Below, in pieces: positions 8,887 to 17,686 of a DNA stretch of 64,000 bases. Below the pieces are notes generated by a model. The model searched no databases. It saw only the letters and a list, made by a program, of their open reading frames with translations, and was not told where the DNA came from. This stretch comes from SZUA-309 sp965230005 (GTDB lineage Bacteria; Pseudomonadota; Gammaproteobacteria; Pseudomonadales; Azotimanducaceae), in assembly GCA_965230005.1 (NCBI GenBank), contig OZ245934.1:2232001-2296000 (forward strand), written 5' to 3'. How positions within the stretch are numbered: position 1 is the first letter of the stretch; each line of letters opens with the position of its first letter. The position numbers were made by a program, and so were the translations under genes.

Positions 8887-9558
8887 ATGACGGAAGGCGC
8901 CAAGGAAACCATCGCCATACTGGGCGGTACCGGCGATCTCGGTACGGGGCTCGCCATACGCTGGTCGAAGGCCGGCCACAGAATCATCATCGGCTCCCGG
9001 ACCCTGGAGAAGGCGCAGAAGGCCGTGGCGGAGCTGGCTAAAATCAGCCCTGACACACCGGCGGACGCCATGGAAAACAGTGACGCCGCGAAAGCCGGCG
9101 ACATCGTCGTGCTCACGGTGCCTGCCGAGCATCAGCTGTCCACTTTGGAGACCGTCCGCGACGGCCTCACGGGCAAAATCCTCATCGACGTGACCGTACC
9201 GCTGGTACCGCCGAAGGTCGGCACCGTTCAGCTGCCGAGCGAAGGCAGCGCCGGCAAGCGCGCCCAGGACTTCCTCGGCGAAGACGTCATGGTGGTCACC
9301 GCCTATCAGAACATCGCCGCCCACCTGCTCCAGGAAGATGTGGAGATCGAGTGTGACGTGCTCGTGGCCGGCAACAAGAAGGTCGCCCGGGACAAGGTCA
9401 TCGAGCTCACGGAAGAAGCGGGTATGACCGGCTACCACGCGGGTCCTATCGAGAACTCGGCCGCGGCGGAAGCGCTCACCTCCATTCTCATCACCATCAA
9501 CCGACGCCACGACATCTCGCACTCGGGCATCAAGATCGTCGGCCAGTCCGACCACTGA
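8887..9558 (+). CDS. fno: NADPH-dependent F420 reductase (F420H2:NADP+ oxidoreductase)
   Basis: Rossmann-fold enzyme that transfers hydride between F420H2 and NADP(H), 223 aa. Residues 9-23 (AILGGTGDLGTGLAI) form the dinucleotide-binding loop, followed by GSRTLEKAQK, which fits recognition of the NADP 2'-phosphate. AGDIVVLTVPAEHQ, ILIDVTVPLVPPK and AYQNIAAHLL are the conserved F420-side segments of the Fno/NpdG family. The ATG at 8887 was chosen over upstream in-frame starts because it follows GAGAGGA and gives the family N-terminus. It is the first gene of the F420 operon, 26 bp before cofE, so reduction and synthesis of the cofactor are probably co-expressed. Confidence 0.92.
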   Translation: MTEGAKETIAILGGTGDLGTGLAIRWSKAGHRIIIGSRTLEKAQKAVAELAKISPDTPADAMENSDAAKAGDIVVLTVPAEHQLSTLETVRDGLTGKILIDVTVPLVPPKVGTVQLPSEGSAGKRAQDFLGEDVMVVTAYQNIAAHLLQEDVEIECDVLVAGNKKVARDKVIELTEEAGMTGYHAGPIENSAAAEALTSILITINRRHDISHSGIKIVGQSDH

Positions 9559-9584
9559 GATCGTGAGCAGGGGAGCAGGTTGAG

Positions 9585-10358
9585 ATGAGCACCGGCTTTC
9601 AGGTGCTCGGGGTGCCGGGACTGCCCATGGTGCAGCCCGGCGACGATCTGGCTGCCCTGCTCCTCGATGGGATCGAAGCCGCCGGGCTCGCGCTTGAGGA
9701 CGGCGACTGTCTGTGCCTCGCGCAGAAAATCGTCTCCAAGGCCGAAGGGCGCCAGATTCGCCTGGCGGAAGTCACCGCCGGTGACGAAGCGACGGCCCTG
9801 GCGGCAGAGACCGACAAGGATCCGCGTCTCGTCGAACTGATCCTGTCCGAGTCGACGGAGATGCTGCGCAAGAAACCGGGCGTGCTCATCATGCGGCACA
9901 AGCTGGGCCTCGTCGGCGCCCACGCCGGCATCGACCAGTCGAACATCGACCACGGTGAGGACGAAGCCGCCCTGCTGCTGCCCGAAGATCCCGATGTCTC
10001 GGCCGCCACCGTGCGCGCTGCCGTTGGCCAGGCACTGGGCATCAACATCGGAGTGATCATCACCGACAGCGCCAACCGGCCCTGGCGCATGGGCACCATT
10101 GGCATCGCCATTGGCGCGGCCGGTCTCACCGTGCTCGACGATCATCGTGGCGGCACAGACAGCTTCGGCCGGGAGCTGAAGGTGACCCTCATCAATCGCG
10201 CCGATGCCATCGCCAGTGCGGCCACGATGGTCATGGGCGAAACGACCGAGCGCATGCCGGCCGCCATCGTCCGCGGCCTGCCGCTTACGGTCGGAGACAA
10301 CGGCGAACAGGCGGCAGCGATCATCAACCGGCCCCTGGAAGAGGACCTGTTCCGCTGA
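9585..10358 (+). CDS. cofE: Coenzyme F420-0:L-glutamate ligase
   Basis: GTP-dependent ligase that adds gamma-linked glutamates to F420-0, 257 aa. Typical motifs are QKIVSKAEGR near residue 46, LVGAHAGIDQSN near residue 110, LLLPEDPD and IITDSANRPWRMG near residue 160. The length equals the stand-alone CofE; it lacks the C-terminal nitroreductase-like domain that FbiB of actinobacteria uses to reduce dehydro-F420-0. The stop codon overlaps the cofD start (TGATG). The upstream neighbour is fno, 26 bp away, with AGCAGGTTGAG as ribosome-binding site. Confidence 0.95.
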   Translation: MSTGFQVLGVPGLPMVQPGDDLAALLLDGIEAAGLALEDGDCLCLAQKIVSKAEGRQIRLAEVTAGDEATALAAETDKDPRLVELILSESTEMLRKKPGVLIMRHKLGLVGAHAGIDQSNIDHGEDEAALLLPEDPDVSAATVRAAVGQALGINIGVIITDSANRPWRMGTIGIAIGAAGLTVLDDHRGGTDSFGRELKVTLINRADAIASAATMVMGETTERMPAAIVRGLPLTVGDNGEQAAAIINRPLEEDLFR

Positions 10359-11284
10359 TGGCCGACTATCTCGCCATCACCGGCGGGGTTGGCGGGGCCA
10401 AGCTCGCCCTCGGACTGAGCCACGTTCTGGGCCCTGACGCCGTCGCCTTTGCCGTGAACACCGGCGACGACTTCGAGCATCTGGGCTTCACCATCTGTCC
10501 GGATATCGACACGCTCACCTACACGCTCTCGGGTCTCGCCAATCCCAGGCTCGGCTGGGGCCGGGAAGACGAAAGCTGGGCGTTCATGGAAGCCATGGAG
10601 CAGCTCGGCGGCGAATCCTGGTTCCGCCTCGGGGATCGGGACCTGGCGCTCCACGCCTACCGCACGGCGGCCCTCGCGCAGGGCGCGACCCTTTCTGAGG
10701 TTACCGCCAGCGTCGCCGGGCGTCTGGGCATCGAGCACCGGATTCTGCCCATGAGCGATGATCCGGTACGCACCACGGTACACACCCCGGACGGCCCGCT
10801 GGCCTTCCAGCACTACTTCGTCCGGGACCGCTGCCAGCCGACCGTGACTGGTTTTGCCTTCGAAGGCGCCGACGCCGCAGCCCTCAATCCGGCCATCGAA
10901 GCGCTGCTCCCCGGTCTGAAAGGCATCATCATCTGTCCCTCGAATCCCTTTGTCTCCGTGGATCCGCTCCTCTCGATCGGCACCACCCGCGACCGCCTGG
11001 CCGGCCTCGGCATTCCCATCGTCGCGGTTTCACCCATCGTTGGCGGTACCGCCATCAAGGGGCCAACGGCAAAAATGATGGCTGAGCTCGACATTCCGGC
11101 GAGCGCCAGCGCCGTGGCCAGGCACTACCACGGTCTGATCAGCGGTTTCGTCCTCGACGAACAGGACACCGACGTGCACGGCACCCTTTCTGTGCCAAGT
11201 ACCGTGACTCAGAGCGTCATGGTAACTTTGGCCGATCGCGTCGCGCTCGCCGAGCACACCCTCGAGTTTCTCCGCACACTGTAG
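10358..11284 (+). CDS. cofD: 2-phospho-L-lactate transferase (F420-0 synthase)
   Basis: Transfers the phospho-organic acid moiety from its GDP- or GPP-activated form to the deazaflavin Fo, giving F420-0 or an analogue; 308 aa. Seen: AITGGVGGAKLALGL at residue 6, VNTGDDFEHLG near residue 36 (acidic metal and Fo site), CPSNPFVSVDPLL near residue 192, and SPIVGGTAIKGPTAKMM near residue 224. All are standard CofD/FbiA motifs. It starts within the cofE stop codon and ends 8 bp before cofC, so the three are translated from one message. Confidence 0.95.
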   Translation: MADYLAITGGVGGAKLALGLSHVLGPDAVAFAVNTGDDFEHLGFTICPDIDTLTYTLSGLANPRLGWGREDESWAFMEAMEQLGGESWFRLGDRDLALHAYRTAALAQGATLSEVTASVAGRLGIEHRILPMSDDPVRTTVHTPDGPLAFQHYFVRDRCQPTVTGFAFEGADAAALNPAIEALLPGLKGIIICPSNPFVSVDPLLSIGTTRDRLAGLGIPIVAVSPIVGGTAIKGPTAKMMAELDIPASASAVARHYHGLISGFVLDEQDTDVHGTLSVPSTVTQSVMVTLADRVALAEHTLEFLRTL

Positions 11285-11292
11285 GGATCCCC

Positions 11293-11982
11293 ATGTGGGC
11301 CATCGTTCCCCTGAAAACCCTGGAAGCGGCCAAGCAGCGGCTGGCCCGTGTGCTCACGGCGGAGGAGCGAAAGAACCTGATGCTCGCCATGGCGCGGGAC
11401 GTCCTCGACGCCCTCGCCCGATCCCAGCGTCTGACCGGCGTCCTTATCGTTTCCCGCACAGCGGAAGCAGACGCCCTGGCCCAGGCCTTTTCAACGGAGC
11501 GTTTCGCGGAGAGTCCGGGCGCCGATCTGCCAGGCGCGCTGACTCAGGCGGGCACCTACCTGACCCGCCACTTCGGCGCCCGGGGCGTCATGGTGATTCC
11601 CGCCGATGTGCCGCTGATTCAGGCTGCGGAAATCGACGAACTCCTCGCTGGCCATGACCTGTCAGCTCCCGGAGCCGTCACGGTCGTGCCTGACGGCGAC
11701 AATCTCGGCACAAACTGCCTGATGCTCTCACCGCCGGACGTGATCGGCTTCGTTTTCGACGGCAAGAGCTTCAAACCCCACGTGGACGCGGCTTTCGCCA
11801 AAGGACTCACCCCACGGGTGGTCCCGACGCGCGGTTTCGCCCTCGACATCGACACGGCGGACGACCTGCGGGCGCTCCTGGCCTCCGGAAGAACCACTCA
11901 GACAGGCACATTCTTAGAAAAATCGGGTATAGCCGAGCGCCTGGCGGACATTGATAATGGCGAGCCTGACAGGTCCCCCTGA
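11293..11982 (+). CDS. cofC: 2-phospho-L-lactate guanylyltransferase
   Basis: Nucleotidyltransferase that activates the phospho-organic acid (2-phospholactate, phosphoenolpyruvate or 3-phosphoglycerate, depending on lineage) with GTP for CofD; 229 aa. Seen: an N-terminal WAIVPLKTLEAAKQRLA segment, MVIPADVPLI near residue 97 (metal-binding aspartates), VPDGDNLGTNCL near residue 131, SFKPHVDAA and the closing DIDTADDL. Which acid is used depends on a few active-site residues I cannot assign reliably. The 3' end runs to or overlaps the start of fbiC. The tail after DIDTADDL is about 30 residues longer than the core fold. Confidence 0.92.
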   Translation: MWAIVPLKTLEAAKQRLARVLTAEERKNLMLAMARDVLDALARSQRLTGVLIVSRTAEADALAQAFSTERFAESPGADLPGALTQAGTYLTRHFGARGVMVIPADVPLIQAAEIDELLAGHDLSAPGAVTVVPDGDNLGTNCLMLSPPDVIGFVFDGKSFKPHVDAAFAKGLTPRVVPTRGFALDIDTADDLRALLASGRTTQTGTFLEKSGIAERLADIDNGEPDRSP

Positions 11983-14485
11983 TGGGGGCGGGCACTTAAG
12001 AGGTATCCCCTTGAGCTCACTCATCGAGAGACTGCGCGCCGGTCATGATGCCGGCCAACTGCCTTCCGAGGCTGACGCCCTGGCCCTGGCCGATATCGAC
12101 GACACCCGGGCCCTCGCCGGGCTCGCGGCCGAGCTTCGCGACCAGGGTTTCGCCAATGTCGTCACCTATTCGCGGAAGGTCTTCATTCCGCTGACGCATC
12201 TGTGCCGCGACGTCTGCCACTACTGCACCTTCGCTCAGGTACCGCGTAAGGTGAAGGCGCCTTACCTGACCATCGAGGAAGTGCTGGAAACGGCTCGCCA
12301 CGGCGCGGAGATGGGCTGTAAGGAAGCCCTCTTCACCCTCGGTGAGAAACCGGAGCTGCGCTACAAGGCCGCCCGTGAGGCCCTCGCCGAGATGGGCTTC
12401 GACAGCACCCTCGACTATCTGCTCCATGCAGCCGAACAGGTGTACACGGAAACGGGCCTCATGCCCCACCTGAATCCGGGGACCATGACCCCGGAAGAGC
12501 TGCGCCGACTCCGGCATATGTCCCCCTCCATGGGCATCATGATCGAGTCGACGTCCGACAGGCTCTGCGAGAAAGGCATGCCCCACTACGGTTCGCCGGA
12601 CAAAGTGCCCGCAGTACGCCTGCAGACGCTCACGGACGCGGGCAAAGCCCGGGTGCCCTTCACCACCGGCATTCTCATCGGCATCGGCGAAACGCGCCGG
12701 GAACGCATCGAGTCGCTGCTCGCCATTCGCGCCATCCATCTCGAGTACGACCACGTTCAGGAAATCATCATCCAGAACTTCCGGGCCAAGCCGGAAACGA
12801 AAATGGCGAACGCGCCGGAGCCGGATCTCAACGAGCTGCTCTGGACCATCGCCGTGGCCCGGATCATCTACGGCCCCACCATGAGCGTGCAGGCGCCGCC
12901 GAATCTGAGCCCCGGGGTGCTCGAACAGATCGTCAACGCCGGCATCAACGACTGGGGCGGTGTGTCACCGCTGACGCCCGACTTCGTCAACCCGGAAGCC
13001 CCCTGGCCACACCTCGACGACCTCGCCGCGCAGACGCGCGCTGCGGGTAAGTCCCTGCATGAACGGCTCACCATCTACCCCCGCTACGCGCAGGATCTCG
13101 ATCGCTGGGTGGATACGGAGCTGCACGAATCGCTCCTCGCCATGACGGACGCCGACGGTTTTCCGCGCACGGACGCCTGGAGCCCTGGGGAGGAAGTGGC
13201 GCCTCCGACCGACGTCGTGGAGGCCATCACCACGGCCCCGAAGACTGTCTCGAAAGATCTCCAGACCATTCTCGAGCGGGCGCGCAAGGGCGAGCTCCTC
13301 GAGGAGGCCGAGGTCATCCGGCTCTTCGAAGCCCGCGGCGACGACTTCAACGCCGTGGTGCAGGCCGCCGACGCTCTGCGCCGGGAAACCAACGGCGACA
13401 CCGTGAGCTACGTCGTCAACCGGAACATCAACTACACGAACATCTGCTACTTCAAATGCCAGTTCTGCGCGTTCTCGAAGGGCAAGCTCTCCGAGAACCT
13501 GCGCGGCAAGCCCTACGATCTCTCCCACGAGGAGATTCAGCGCCGGACCCAGGAAGCCTGGGATCGCGGTGCCACGGAAGTCTGCATGCAGGGCGGCATC
13601 CATCCCGAGTACACGGGCCAGACCTACACGGACATCGTGAAAGCCGTGAAGGAAGCCGTCCCGGACATGCACGTTCACGCCTTCTCACCGCTCGAGGTGT
13701 GGCAGGGTGCTGCGAGTTCAAACAAGGACCTCAAGAGTTATCTCGAGGAGATGAAGGAAGTCGGTCTCTCCACGCTGCCCGGCACGGCGGCGGAGATTCT
13801 CGACGACGAGGTCCGCCAGATCATCTGCGCAGACAAGATCAACACGGCTCAATGGCTGGAAGTCATGGAGGCCGCGCACAGCGTTGGCTTCCGGACCACG
13901 GCAACGATCATGTACGGCCACGTCGAGCGGCCGAAGCACTGGGCCCGGCATCTGCTCCGGGTGCGCGATCTGCAGCGCAAGACCGGCGGCTTCACGGAGT
14001 TCGTGCCGCTGCCCTTCGTGCACATGGAAGCGCCCATGTACCTGAAAGGGAAAGCACGCAAGGGCCCCACCTTCCGGGAAGCGATCCTCATGCATTCGGT
14101 AGCCCGCCTCACCCTCAATCCCTGGATCACCAACATCCAGTCGAGCTGGGTGAAGATGGGCCACACGGGCGTCGTTGCAAGTCTCAATGCCGGTTGTAAC
14201 GACCTCGGCGGGACCCTCATGAACGAGTCCATCAGTCGCGCCGCGGGCACCCTGCACGGTCAGGAAACGTCGCCGCAGCTCATGATCGAGATGATCGAGA
14301 GCGCCAACCGAACGCCTCGCCAGCGTACGACGCTGTACGCAGACGCCCCGGAGGAACGCATAGAAACGGGGCTCGCTGCAGCCGAGCTCACGGACATCGT
14401 GCTCACCCCGGCAAAGAAGTACGAACGGAAAGGCGGCAAACGCGAGCTGCTCCGACCTGGACTCATTGCCGTTTCTGCAGACTGA
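11957..14485 (+). CDS. fbiC: Bifunctional Fo synthase, fused CofG-CofH
   Basis: Two radical-SAM domains in one chain (842 aa from this start), together making the deazaflavin Fo from tyrosine and the flavin intermediate. The CofG half has its 4Fe-4S cluster motif at C83-C87-C90 (CRDVCHYC) and the CofH half at C497-C501-C504 (CYFKCQFC), about 415 residues apart. The order and length match actinobacterial FbiC rather than the split archaeal proteins. ATG 11957 overlaps cofC by 26 bp. An in-frame TTG at 12011 has a better-placed AAGAGG ribosome-binding site (11998-12003) and may be the true start. It is the last gene of the F420 operon. Confidence 0.95.
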   Translation: MASLTGPPDGGGHLRGIPLSSLIERLRAGHDAGQLPSEADALALADIDDTRALAGLAAELRDQGFANVVTYSRKVFIPLTHLCRDVCHYCTFAQVPRKVKAPYLTIEEVLETARHGAEMGCKEALFTLGEKPELRYKAAREALAEMGFDSTLDYLLHAAEQVYTETGLMPHLNPGTMTPEELRRLRHMSPSMGIMIESTSDRLCEKGMPHYGSPDKVPAVRLQTLTDAGKARVPFTTGILIGIGETRRERIESLLAIRAIHLEYDHVQEIIIQNFRAKPETKMANAPEPDLNELLWTIAVARIIYGPTMSVQAPPNLSPGVLEQIVNAGINDWGGVSPLTPDFVNPEAPWPHLDDLAAQTRAAGKSLHERLTIYPRYAQDLDRWVDTELHESLLAMTDADGFPRTDAWSPGEEVAPPTDVVEAITTAPKTVSKDLQTILERARKGELLEEAEVIRLFEARGDDFNAVVQAADALRRETNGDTVSYVVNRNINYTNICYFKCQFCAFSKGKLSENLRGKPYDLSHEEIQRRTQEAWDRGATEVCMQGGIHPEYTGQTYTDIVKAVKEAVPDMHVHAFSPLEVWQGAASSNKDLKSYLEEMKEVGLSTLPGTAAEILDDEVRQIICADKINTAQWLEVMEAAHSVGFRTTATIMYGHVERPKHWARHLLRVRDLQRKTGGFTEFVPLPFVHMEAPMYLKGKARKGPTFREAILMHSVARLTLNPWITNIQSSWVKMGHTGVVASLNAGCNDLGGTLMNESISRAAGTLHGQETSPQLMIEMIESANRTPRQRTTLYADAPEERIETGLAAAELTDIVLTPAKKYERKGGKRELLRPGLIAVSAD

Positions 14486-14731
14486 GCCTCCTACCGGCGC
14501 CGCGCTCAGCTACGGCGCCGCTCTGCGGCGATCGTGAGATCGAGCCTTCGCTGAAGGAAGCAGGGTGAAAAAGGCCCGGAGCCCTCTTCCGAGGGCCCCG
14601 GGTTAAACCCGGCGCTCGATGCGGGGTCGAACCGCCGGTGGCATCCATAACCCGCTGGTGCAGCGGATCAGAGACACCGTGGCATCCGGGCGGATGCCGC
14701 GCGGCCAAGGCAGGCCGCTGGGAGAAGCAGA
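14486..14731. other. Convergent intergenic region rich in GC hairpins
   Basis: The 246-bp gap between fbiC (+) and the MFS gene (-) has no convincing gene. It holds a CGGCGCCG repeat pair just after fbiC (about 14496-14522) that could fold. The MFS terminator follows at 14568-14602. Near 14690 there is a GGCATCC/GGATGCC hairpin. The hairpins are compatible with a bidirectional transcription-ending region; no T-run follows on the plus strand. Confidence 0.4.
14568..14602 (-). terminator. Intrinsic terminator of the MFS gene
   Basis: On the minus strand a 12-bp stem (one G-U pair) with a 4-nt loop is followed by CC and five T residues (complement of 14568-14572). It lies about 130 nt beyond the MFS stop codon. 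The plus strand lacks a T-run, so the direction is minus. Confidence 0.7.
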
Positions 14732-15994
14732 TCAACCGCCGGGCACCTCCTCGAGACACTCGGCCGCACGTCGTTCGATCTCGGCGTTGCTCGGCAAGCC
14801 CCGCACCGCCCTGATGAGCGGCACCAGAATCACCGCGAAGATCACCAGCGTGACCGCCGCGAGCAGGTAGAGCGTCGCCGCCATGCCCCAGAGATCGAGG
14901 TGGTAACCCACCAGCGGCCCCGTGAGCATGAAGGCACCGCGAAAGCCGAAGCTCGTCAACGAGTTCGCCGTCGCCCGATACTCGCTCGGTATTCGCCGGT
15001 TCAACGCATCGCGCAGGACCACCAGACCGAAACCGCGACTGACAAAGAACGTCACGCTCACGAGATAGCCACCGATCACACCAAGATGCTCCAGGCCGAG
15101 GTACCCCACCATGGGGGCCAGGCCGATGAAGGCCAGGAGCCCACGGGTGCCGAGGAGGTCTTCCGCTTTGTGCGCGTAGCGCCCGGCGAGGGCTGCGGTC
15201 ACCGTGAGCCCCGCCCAGAGATAGCCGAAGTGCACGAGCTCAATGCCCTGGGTCTCCCAGATCTTCTGCAGCAGCCAGACGGCGTAGAAGGTCGTCAGAC
15301 TCCAGACGCAGAGCGCCAGAACCACGAGACGTAACAGCTTCGACTCCGTGAGCAGCGCGCGACAGATCTCCGTCATGTTGCCGAGATGATCGTCGCTCGA
15401 CAGCCGCTCTCCGGGGGGCTCCACGAGCAGCAGGGCGAGGATCAAGGGCACCCAGCCCGCCGCTGCCTGGACGAAGACCACCAGCTCGACGGAATGGAGG
15501 AGCAGCACGCTGCAGAGCACGGCCGCGATGGACTCGGAAACGGTCCGGAAACCATAGAGTCTTCCCACCACCTGCCGCTGGGCCTGCTCGCCGCGGCCGA
15601 GCGCCAGCTCCGTGTCGTAGAGGATGGCAATGTCGGCGCCGGAGATCAGGCTGTGGGCGATACCGAGGGCGAGCTCAAACATCGCCAGGCCCCAGAAACC
15701 ATCTGCCACGAGCAGAAGACTGTGGCCAACGCCAGCAATTGCAGCACCCACGACCAGCGTCGACTTGCGGCCGATGAGGTCCGCAAGATAACCCGAAGGC
15801 ACCTCGGTGATGAGCACCACGAAGCCGAAGAACGCCTGCAGCACGAACACCTCAGCCATGCTGAGTCCCTTCGACTGAAAGAACGGCACGGCAATCGGCA
15901 TGAACACCAGGAACACCTGAAAGAAGCCGAGCCAGAGCGTGCGCAGCAGATTGCTGTGCAGCTGTCCCTGTGTTGGTTTTATGAAAGCCTGCAT
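14732..15994 (-). CDS. MFS transporter
   Basis: Integral inner-membrane protein, 420 aa with about 12 hydrophobic segments, of the major facilitator superfamily. The loop between helices 2 and 3 reads SGYLADLIGRKSTLVVG near residue 66, the classic GxLaDrxGrk MFS motif A. The second half contains RFA-like RGFGLVVLRDALNRRIPSEYRATANS, typical of proteins annotated as tetracycline or drug-type MFS carriers. The substrate is unknown. It is monocistronic: an intrinsic terminator lies beyond its stop, and another, oriented the same way, lies just upstream of its start at 16005-16045. A GGAGAGG ribosome-binding site precedes the ATG. Confidence 0.88.
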   Translation of the reverse strand: MQAFIKPTQGQLHSNLLRTLWLGFFQVFLVFMPIAVPFFQSKGLSMAEVFVLQAFFGFVVLITEVPSGYLADLIGRKSTLVVGAAIAGVGHSLLLVADGFWGLAMFELALGIAHSLISGADIAILYDTELALGRGEQAQRQVVGRLYGFRTVSESIAAVLCSVLLLHSVELVVFVQAAAGWVPLILALLLVEPPGERLSSDDHLGNMTEICRALLTESKLLRLVVLALCVWSLTTFYAVWLLQKIWETQGIELVHFGYLWAGLTVTAALAGRYAHKAEDLLGTRGLLAFIGLAPMVGYLGLEHLGVIGGYLVSVTFFVSRGFGLVVLRDALNRRIPSEYRATANSLTSFGFRGAFMLTGPLVGYHLDLWGMAATLYLLAAVTLVIFAVILVPLIRAVRGLPSNAEIERRAAECLEEVPGG

Positions 15995-16004
15995 TTTTCC
16001 TCTC

Positions 16005-16045
16005 CAAAACGAAAAACCCCGAAGGCTTGTGGCTCTTCGGGGTTT
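16005..16045 (-). terminator. Strong intrinsic terminator, minus strand
   Basis: A perfect 11-bp stem (AAACCCCGAAG with its complement) and a 10-nt loop, followed on the minus strand by TTTTTCGTTTT-like U-rich sequence. It sits 31 nt after the stop codon of the small minus-strand frame at 16076-16276 and 11-51 nt upstream of the MFS start. Something transcribed leftward must end here; the small frame is the only candidate between it and the TIM-barrel gene. Confidence 0.85.
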
Positions 16046-16075
16046 CAGATCGTTCTCTCAACTGATCTCGGGAAA

Positions 16076-16276
16076 CTATCCCCCGGAGCCTGGGTCGTGA
16101 ATGGTCACCAGCATGGAACGCAGATCCACGAAGGCGCCCGTCTTCACGGAATTGCCCGCCGTGTACTGGCCTGCCTCACAGAGGTACAGCGGCCAGGAAC
16201 GAAGACACGCGAACGCCTCGGCCACGACCCCATGGGTCGGACGCGTGGTGCTGTGCTGTGCGTGGTTCGTGGTCAT
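16076..16276 (-). CDS. Putative small protein ending at a terminator
   Basis: A 66-aa frame with mostly G or C at third codon positions, like true genes here. The C-terminal half reads as ordered protein (WPLYLCEAGQYTAGNSVKTG, then AFVDLRSMLVTIHDPGSGG), with two cysteines at roughly residues 24 and 33. I do not recognise the family. Support comes mainly from the intrinsic terminator directly after its stop. The ATG at 16276 has no clear ribosome-binding site, and a GTG about 17 codons in could be the start instead. The remaining 275 bp up to the next gene (16277-16551) show nothing else convincing. Confidence 0.4.
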   Translation of the reverse strand: MTTNHAQHSTTRPTHGVVAEAFACLRSWPLYLCEAGQYTAGNSVKTGAFVDLRSMLVTIHDPGSGG

Positions 16277-16551
16277 TGCTGTATTCGTGCGACCTTCAGG
16301 GCCCGGTTCACTACCTGTTTGCGCTTTCGTTGCTTAACTGTTCGACGTTTGTGCATCGGTTTCCCGATCAAGTTTCGCCTGGCCTGCAGGAACATGGCTC
16401 CAGCGAAGGCGGCGAATCTTGCGCCTGCCCTGGGCGCAAGTCAATGACGATCCCATGAATTCCGTGCAGAAAGTCACAGGAACAGGCGCCTGCATCGACC
16501 TCGAAGCGGCAGCCCGGCAGCGCCATGCTGGACTCATGCGCGGCCCGAAAC

Positions 16552-17607
16552 TCAATCCAGGCCAATTAGTGTGCGGTTTGCTGCGGGGTCCGTCTCCGCC
16601 GCCGCAAAGTCGTCGAAGGCTTTGTCCGTTACGCGAATGATGTGCTCGTCGATGAACGCCGCGCCTTCGCGCGCGCCATCTTCCTGATGTTTCAGAGCAC
16701 ATTCCCACTCGAGCACCGCCCAGCCGTCGAAGTCGTATTGCGCAAGCTTCGAGAAGATGGCCTTGAAATCGATCTGTCCATCGCCGAGGGAGCGGAAGCG
16801 TCCCGCGCGTTCTACCCAGCCCTGATAGCCGCCATAAACGCCGGAACGACCCGTCGGGCGGAACTCCGCGTCTTTCACATGAAACATGCGGATCCGCTCG
16901 TGATAGAGGTCGATAAACGCCAGATAGTCGAGCTGCTGGAGCACGAAGTGGCTGGGATCGTAGAGGATGTTGGCGCGATTGTGGTTGTCCACGGCATCGA
17001 GGAAGCGTTCGAAGGTCACGCCATCGTGCAGATCTTCGCCCGGGTGCAACTCGTAACAGCAGTCCACGCCCGCTTCTTCGAAGACATCCAGAATCGGACG
17101 CCAGCGTTTACCCAGCTCCTCGAACCCCGTCTCGACGAGACCCGGGGGTCGCTGTGGCCAGGGATAGAGCATGGGCCAGAGCAGTGCTCCGGAGAAGGCT
17201 GCCTGGGCGCTGAGCCCAAGCCGTGCGCTGGCACGGGCTGCAAGCTTTATCTGTTCCGTTGCCCAGCCGGTGCGCGCTTTGGGATTACCGCGCACTGCAT
17301 CGGGCGCAAAGGCGTCGAAGAGCTTGTCATAAGCCGGGTGCACGGCCACGAGCTGCCCCTCGAGGTGCGTCGATAGCTCGGTGATCACCACGCCGCATGC
17401 TTCCACCCGGCCTTTGAGATCGTCGCAGTAGGCCTGGCTCTCTGCCGCCTGCGCCACGTCGATGAACGCCGGATTGCCGATGGGAACCTGAATGCCACGA
17501 AAGCCGAGATCCGCCGCCCAGCGGGCCATGGCTTCGATGTCGTTGAAGGGGGCTTCGTCGGCCATGAACTGGGCCAGAAAGATGGCTGGCCCCTGCAGGG
17601 TTTTCAT
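16552..17607 (-). CDS. Sugar phosphate isomerase/epimerase (xylose isomerase-like TIM barrel)
   Basis: A 351-aa AP-endonuclease-2 / xylose isomerase-like TIM-barrel protein. Metal-binding positions are suggested by CYELHPGEDLHDG near residue 182, ILYDPSHFVLQQLD near residue 217, MFHVKDAEF near residue 241 and the C-terminal VLEWECALKHQ. Such enzymes epimerise or isomerise keto-sugars or inosose intermediates in the cytosol. It is next to a Gfo/Idh dehydrogenase on the same strand (79-bp gap), the common pairing of oxidation and isomerisation steps. A GAGAGGAG ribosome-binding site precedes the ATG. The exact substrate is not predictable. Confidence 0.85.
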   Translation of the reverse strand: MKTLQGPAIFLAQFMADEAPFNDIEAMARWAADLGFRGIQVPIGNPAFIDVAQAAESQAYCDDLKGRVEACGVVITELSTHLEGQLVAVHPAYDKLFDAFAPDAVRGNPKARTGWATEQIKLAARASARLGLSAQAAFSGALLWPMLYPWPQRPPGLVETGFEELGKRWRPILDVFEEAGVDCCYELHPGEDLHDGVTFERFLDAVDNHNRANILYDPSHFVLQQLDYLAFIDLYHERIRMFHVKDAEFRPTGRSGVYGGYQGWVERAGRFRSLGDGQIDFKAIFSKLAQYDFDGWAVLEWECALKHQEDGAREGAAFIDEHIIRVTDKAFDDFAAAETDPAANRTLIGLD

Positions 17608-17686
17608 TCAGTACTCTCCTCTCGTTTTCCGGCTCTAGCGCTGAGCACACCCGTAATCACGGCATTCAGCCGGGCACCAGAGACCG

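Noticed and set aside
14640..14715. A third copy of the structured element in the fbiC-MFS gap
   Set aside because: It contains GC hairpins with GGATGCC-like motifs but lacks the conserved core sequence and the long outer arms.
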